Shown in pieces: positions 35,195 to 37,143 of a stretch of 37,143 nucleotides of DNA. Every line of letters starts with the position of its first letter. The first letter of the stretch is position 1. The notes beneath the pieces were generated by a model. That model was not told where the DNA came from. It searched no databases and worked only from the letters and a program-made list of their open reading frames with translations. The position numbers and the translations under genes are program-made. This DNA comes from Nitrospira sp. Its GTDB lineage: Bacteria; Nitrospirota; Nitrospiria; Nitrospirales; Nitrospiraceae. The DNA is taken from contig JAHBWO010000028.1 of the NCBI GenBank assembly GCA_019636945.1, positions 1-37,143 of the forward strand, written 5' to 3'.

Positions 35195-35330
35195 GCGGAC
35201 TGAACGAGACGGAAACCCAGGTTGTTGTTCCGGTTGTCGGTGTTGTTCCTGTTCCGGTTCGACGTACGTAGATTCTCCGGTTTGTTGTTCCAGGAACCAC
35301 CGCGGATCACGCGCTGGTCGTCTCTTGCCC
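35195..35330 (-). repeat. DGR template repeat (TR), adenine-rich
   Basis: Read on the minus strand this segment encodes RVIRGGSWNNKPENLR, TSNRNRNNTDNRNNNLGF and RLVQSA, the signature of the FGE-sulfatase/C-type-lectin variable region of DGR target proteins. The core (35219-35291) has ten AAC codons and one AAT; AAC is the classic codon for adenine mutagenesis without creating stops. It lies at and just past the 3' end of the reverse transcriptase and overlaps its last codons. Exact ends cannot be set without the matching variable repeat, which is not in the window. The open frame 35182-35442 around it is not a normal gene. Confidence 0.8.
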
Positions 35331-35815
35331 CATTCCCCTGGTGAACACAGCCTGGGAGAAGATGGCCCGTCGAAGCCCCTCGGTATCGGCATGTTGCGCA
35401 TGCCCGATCCAACTCTGAATTGAGGCCACAACCGTGTCCCACTCCACACGTCCCGCTCGATAGCCCTGTGCCATGTGGCGAAGTTTTCGCGAGAACCGAT
35501 GCCCGTTATCGCTCCGCAACCGACGCTGGGCAGGATAGACGAGATATCCAAGCAAGTTCAGCCCGTTGACCACGGGTGAAATCTGCGCCTTACGGGGATG
35601 CAGACGAAGCCGGTCGCTCGCAAGGCGCTCATGGACGGCTGAACGAATCTCGGTCAATCGAGACTTGTCACAATCCAGCACTACCATGTCGTCCACATAC
35701 CGCAAATATGGTCTCACCTTCACCACCTGTTTCATGTAGTGATCAAAGTCGTCCAGATAGAGATTGGCGAAGAACTGACTGGTCAGGTTCCCAATTGGAA
35801 TGCCGGTTCGCCGCT
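35307..35815 (-). pseudogene. DGR reverse transcriptase, 3' part, cut by an IS
   Basis: The C-terminal 169 codons of a reverse transcriptase. Reading in from the insertion junction the frame is RRTGIPIGNLTSQFFANLYL, then DDFDHYMKQ, then YLRYVDDMVVL with the YVDD catalytic pair, LHPRKAQISPV, LLGYLVYP and SWIGHAQHADTEGLRRAIFS. The IGNLTSQ form of motif 4 is characteristic of DGR reverse transcriptases. The N-terminal part (motifs 0-2) must lie beyond the right end of the window, on the far side of the insertion. The ATG at 35735 is inside the catalytic domain and is not a natural start. As it stands the enzyme cannot be made whole. Confidence 0.9.
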
Positions 35816-35842
35816 GGGCGTGTAAGATTAACTGTGTAACTG
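35816..35842 (+). repeat. Left terminal inverted repeat of the IS
   Basis: This repeat starts GGGCGTGTAAG and ends CTGTGTAACTG, and it matches the reverse complement of the right end at 22 of 27 positions. It lies directly at the break in the reverse transcriptase frame. Confidence 0.9.
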
Positions 35843-35878
35843 GTTATCATGCCTCTGCGAGAGAGGCGGGAGGATTTG

Positions 35879-37108
35879 ATGACCAAACACGACACAAGAA
35901 CAGATGCGTTGCTGGATGAATTATTACAGGGCTGTGCGTCGCCGGAAGAGATTCTGGGTGAACATGGGTTCCTGAAAGGCCTCACCAAGCGGTTGGTGGA
36001 ACGAGCCCTGGCCGCCGAATTGACCACCCACTTGGGGTATGCGCCTCCTGCCCGTCCGCCTTCGAAACCAGACAATGCTCGAAATGACAGTAGCCCGAAG
36101 ACGGTCCAGACTGAGCAAGGGCCGATCGACTTGGCGGTACCGCGAGATCGGGCGGGTACGTTTGAACCGACCGTGGTCAAGAAACGACAGCGGCGGCTTG
36201 AGGGGTTTGATGACAAAGTGCTAGCCCTCTATGCCCATGGGCTCACGACACGGGAAATTCAAGGCCATCTTGAAGAGTTATATGGGACGGAGGTGTCGCC
36301 GACACTCATCTCCACCATTACCGATGCGGTCTTAGAGGATGTGCGCCTCTGGCAGAGTCGTCCCCTGGAACCGGTCTATCCGATTCTCTATTTCGATTGT
36401 CTCTTTGTAAAATCGCGGCATGACGGAGCCGTCAAAACCAAAGCGGTCTATGTGGCGCTGGGCGTCACCCTAGCGGGGGAAAAAGAACTCTTAGGCCTCT
36501 GGGTCAGTGAGACCGAAGGAGCCAAATTCTGGTGAGCGGTCTTTACGGATCTCCAACACCGAGGTGTCAACGATTGCTTCGTAGCCTGTGTCGATGGGTT
36601 GATGGGGTTGCCCGAGGCGTTGGAGACAATCTTTCCACGAACCCAGGTGCAACTCTGCATTGTGCATAAAGTCCGACAATCCTTACGGTATGTAGTGTGG
36701 CGGCAGCGGCGTGCCGTGGCCCGGGATCTGCGCGCTATTTATGGAGCGCCAACGGTCACGGAAGCCGAAGCAGCCTTGGAACGCTTTGCCCTGACGTGGG
36801 ATGCGCACTATCCCACAATCAGTACGAGTTGGCGGCGGGATTGGACGCGGCTCACGGTCTTCGTTGACTATCCTCCAGCCATTCGCAAAGTCCTATACAC
36901 CACGAATGCCATTGAATCCCTGAACTATTCGTTGCGGAAAACGTTGAAAAAACGTGGAGCATTTCCCACAGATGACGCGATCCTCAAAGTCCTCTATCTA
37001 GGCCTGCAACGCATCGCCAAAAACTGGACCGCCCCGATTCCGGAGTGGAAACGGGCACTCAATCAATTTGCCATGATCCTAGGAGACCGTGTGCCGACCC
37101 GTGATTAA
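35879..37108 (+). pseudogene. IS256-family transposase with in-frame TGA
   Basis: A DDE (mutator-type) transposase of 409 residues if read through. The ATG at 35879 has GGGAGGATTTG before it. The frame is intact except for TGA at codon 219 (36533-36535), between GAKFW and AVFTDLQHRG; homologues usually have leucine there, so one base change explains it. The catalytic residues are all present: D173 in YFDCLFVK, D239 in CVDGLMG and E346 in TNAIESLN. The typical RTQVQLCIVHKVRQSLRYV block follows the second Asp. It may be dead, read through, or carry a sequence error. Confidence 0.9.
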
Positions 37109-37115
37109 CCACCAT

Positions 37116-37142
37116 CAGTTACACAGAAAACTTGACACGCCC
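37116..37142 (-). repeat. Right terminal inverted repeat of the IS
   Basis: The reverse complement starts GGGCGTGTCAAG and ends CTGTGTAACTG. It begins eight bases after the transposase stop. One base (T) remains before the window ends. Confidence 0.9.
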
Positions 37143-37143
37143 T

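Larger units (their letters stand above)
35816..37142 (+). mobile_element. IS256-family insertion sequence
   Basis: A 1,327-base element bounded by 27-base imperfect terminal inverted repeats (35816-35842 and 37116-37142; 22 of 27 match, both starting GGGCGTGT and sharing CTGTGTAACTG). It contains one transposase gene with an internal TGA. It sits inside the DGR reverse transcriptase. An 8-base target duplication would be TCGCCGCT (35808-35815); only its first base, T, can be seen after the right end because the window stops there. Confidence 0.92.

Noticed and set aside
35182..35442. Open frame across the template repeat as a protein gene
   Set aside because: It lacks a ribosome binding site and runs antiparallel in meaning to the RT end; it is open because template repeats are in frame copies of the target gene's variable region.
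1..37143. CRISPR arrays, tRNA and rRNA genes
   Set aside because: No regularly spaced repeats, cloverleaf-like segments or rRNA-like stretches were recognised by reading; this was not tested by computation.

Overview
The window looks like chromosomal DNA from a Gram-negative bacterium of the Nitrospirota, most likely Nitrospira. This is inferred from family knowledge, not from a search. The main clue is a complete actinobacterial-type 20S proteasome operon (ATPase ring, Dop, PrcB, PrcA, PafA) beside TolC-type outer-membrane export and FtsEX-EnvC envelope genes, with G/C-ending codons throughout. I see no rRNA, tRNA or CRISPR array.

Layout. Positions 1-4270 are accessory DNA: a VapBC-type toxin-antitoxin pair with a palindromic operator, a putative lipoprotein, and a HEPN-like gene broken by two in-frame TAG codons. 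From 4273 to 14347 comes a core block on the minus strand. It holds the proteasome/pupylation operon read mpa-dop-prcB-prcA-pafA-M23 peptidase from a good promoter at 11960-11988, preceded by thiS-thiG-thiE; a PolX-type helix-hairpin-helix gene lies on the plus strand. From 14393 to 23314 a terminal-inverted-repeat element abuts the end of ctpA. It is followed by an eleven-gene minus-strand run: ffh, rpsP, rimM, trmD, rplS, rnhB, yraN, ftsE, ftsX, envC-like, ctpA. From 23457 to 33491 are a DUF4321 gene, uvrB, an RRM protein, two small secreted or hypothetical genes, an M28 peptidase, tolC plus a CPBP-family membrane protein, a DUF3147 protein and an arylamine N-acetyltransferase. From 33642 to the end the DNA is accessory again: a YbjQ/UPF0145 gene with an in-frame TGA, a MazEF-type module, and the 3' half of a diversity-generating retroelement (DGR) cut by an IS256-family element that runs to the window edge.

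How the genes work together. The proteasome block should tag proteins with a Pup-like modifier (PafA), remove or activate the tag (Dop), unfold substrates (Mpa/ARC) and degrade them (PrcAB). No gene for the modifier is present in the block. FtsE, FtsX and the EnvC-like protein form a cell-division relay that activates peptidoglycan amidases, and CtpA is a periplasmic processing protease. The ffh-to-rplS part is a translation and secretion cluster.

The most notable item is the DGR remnant. A reverse transcriptase with the DGR-type IGNLTSQ motif and YVDD active site is interrupted by an IS256-like insertion, while its adenine-rich template repeat (ten AAC codons in a formylglycine-generating-enzyme/C-type-lectin-like frame) remains intact next to it. 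Three genes in the accessory parts (HEPN-like, UPF0145, transposase) carry four in-frame stop codons in otherwise intact frames. Decay, strain mixture or sequence error is likelier than recoding, because core genes in the window end in TAG and TGA.
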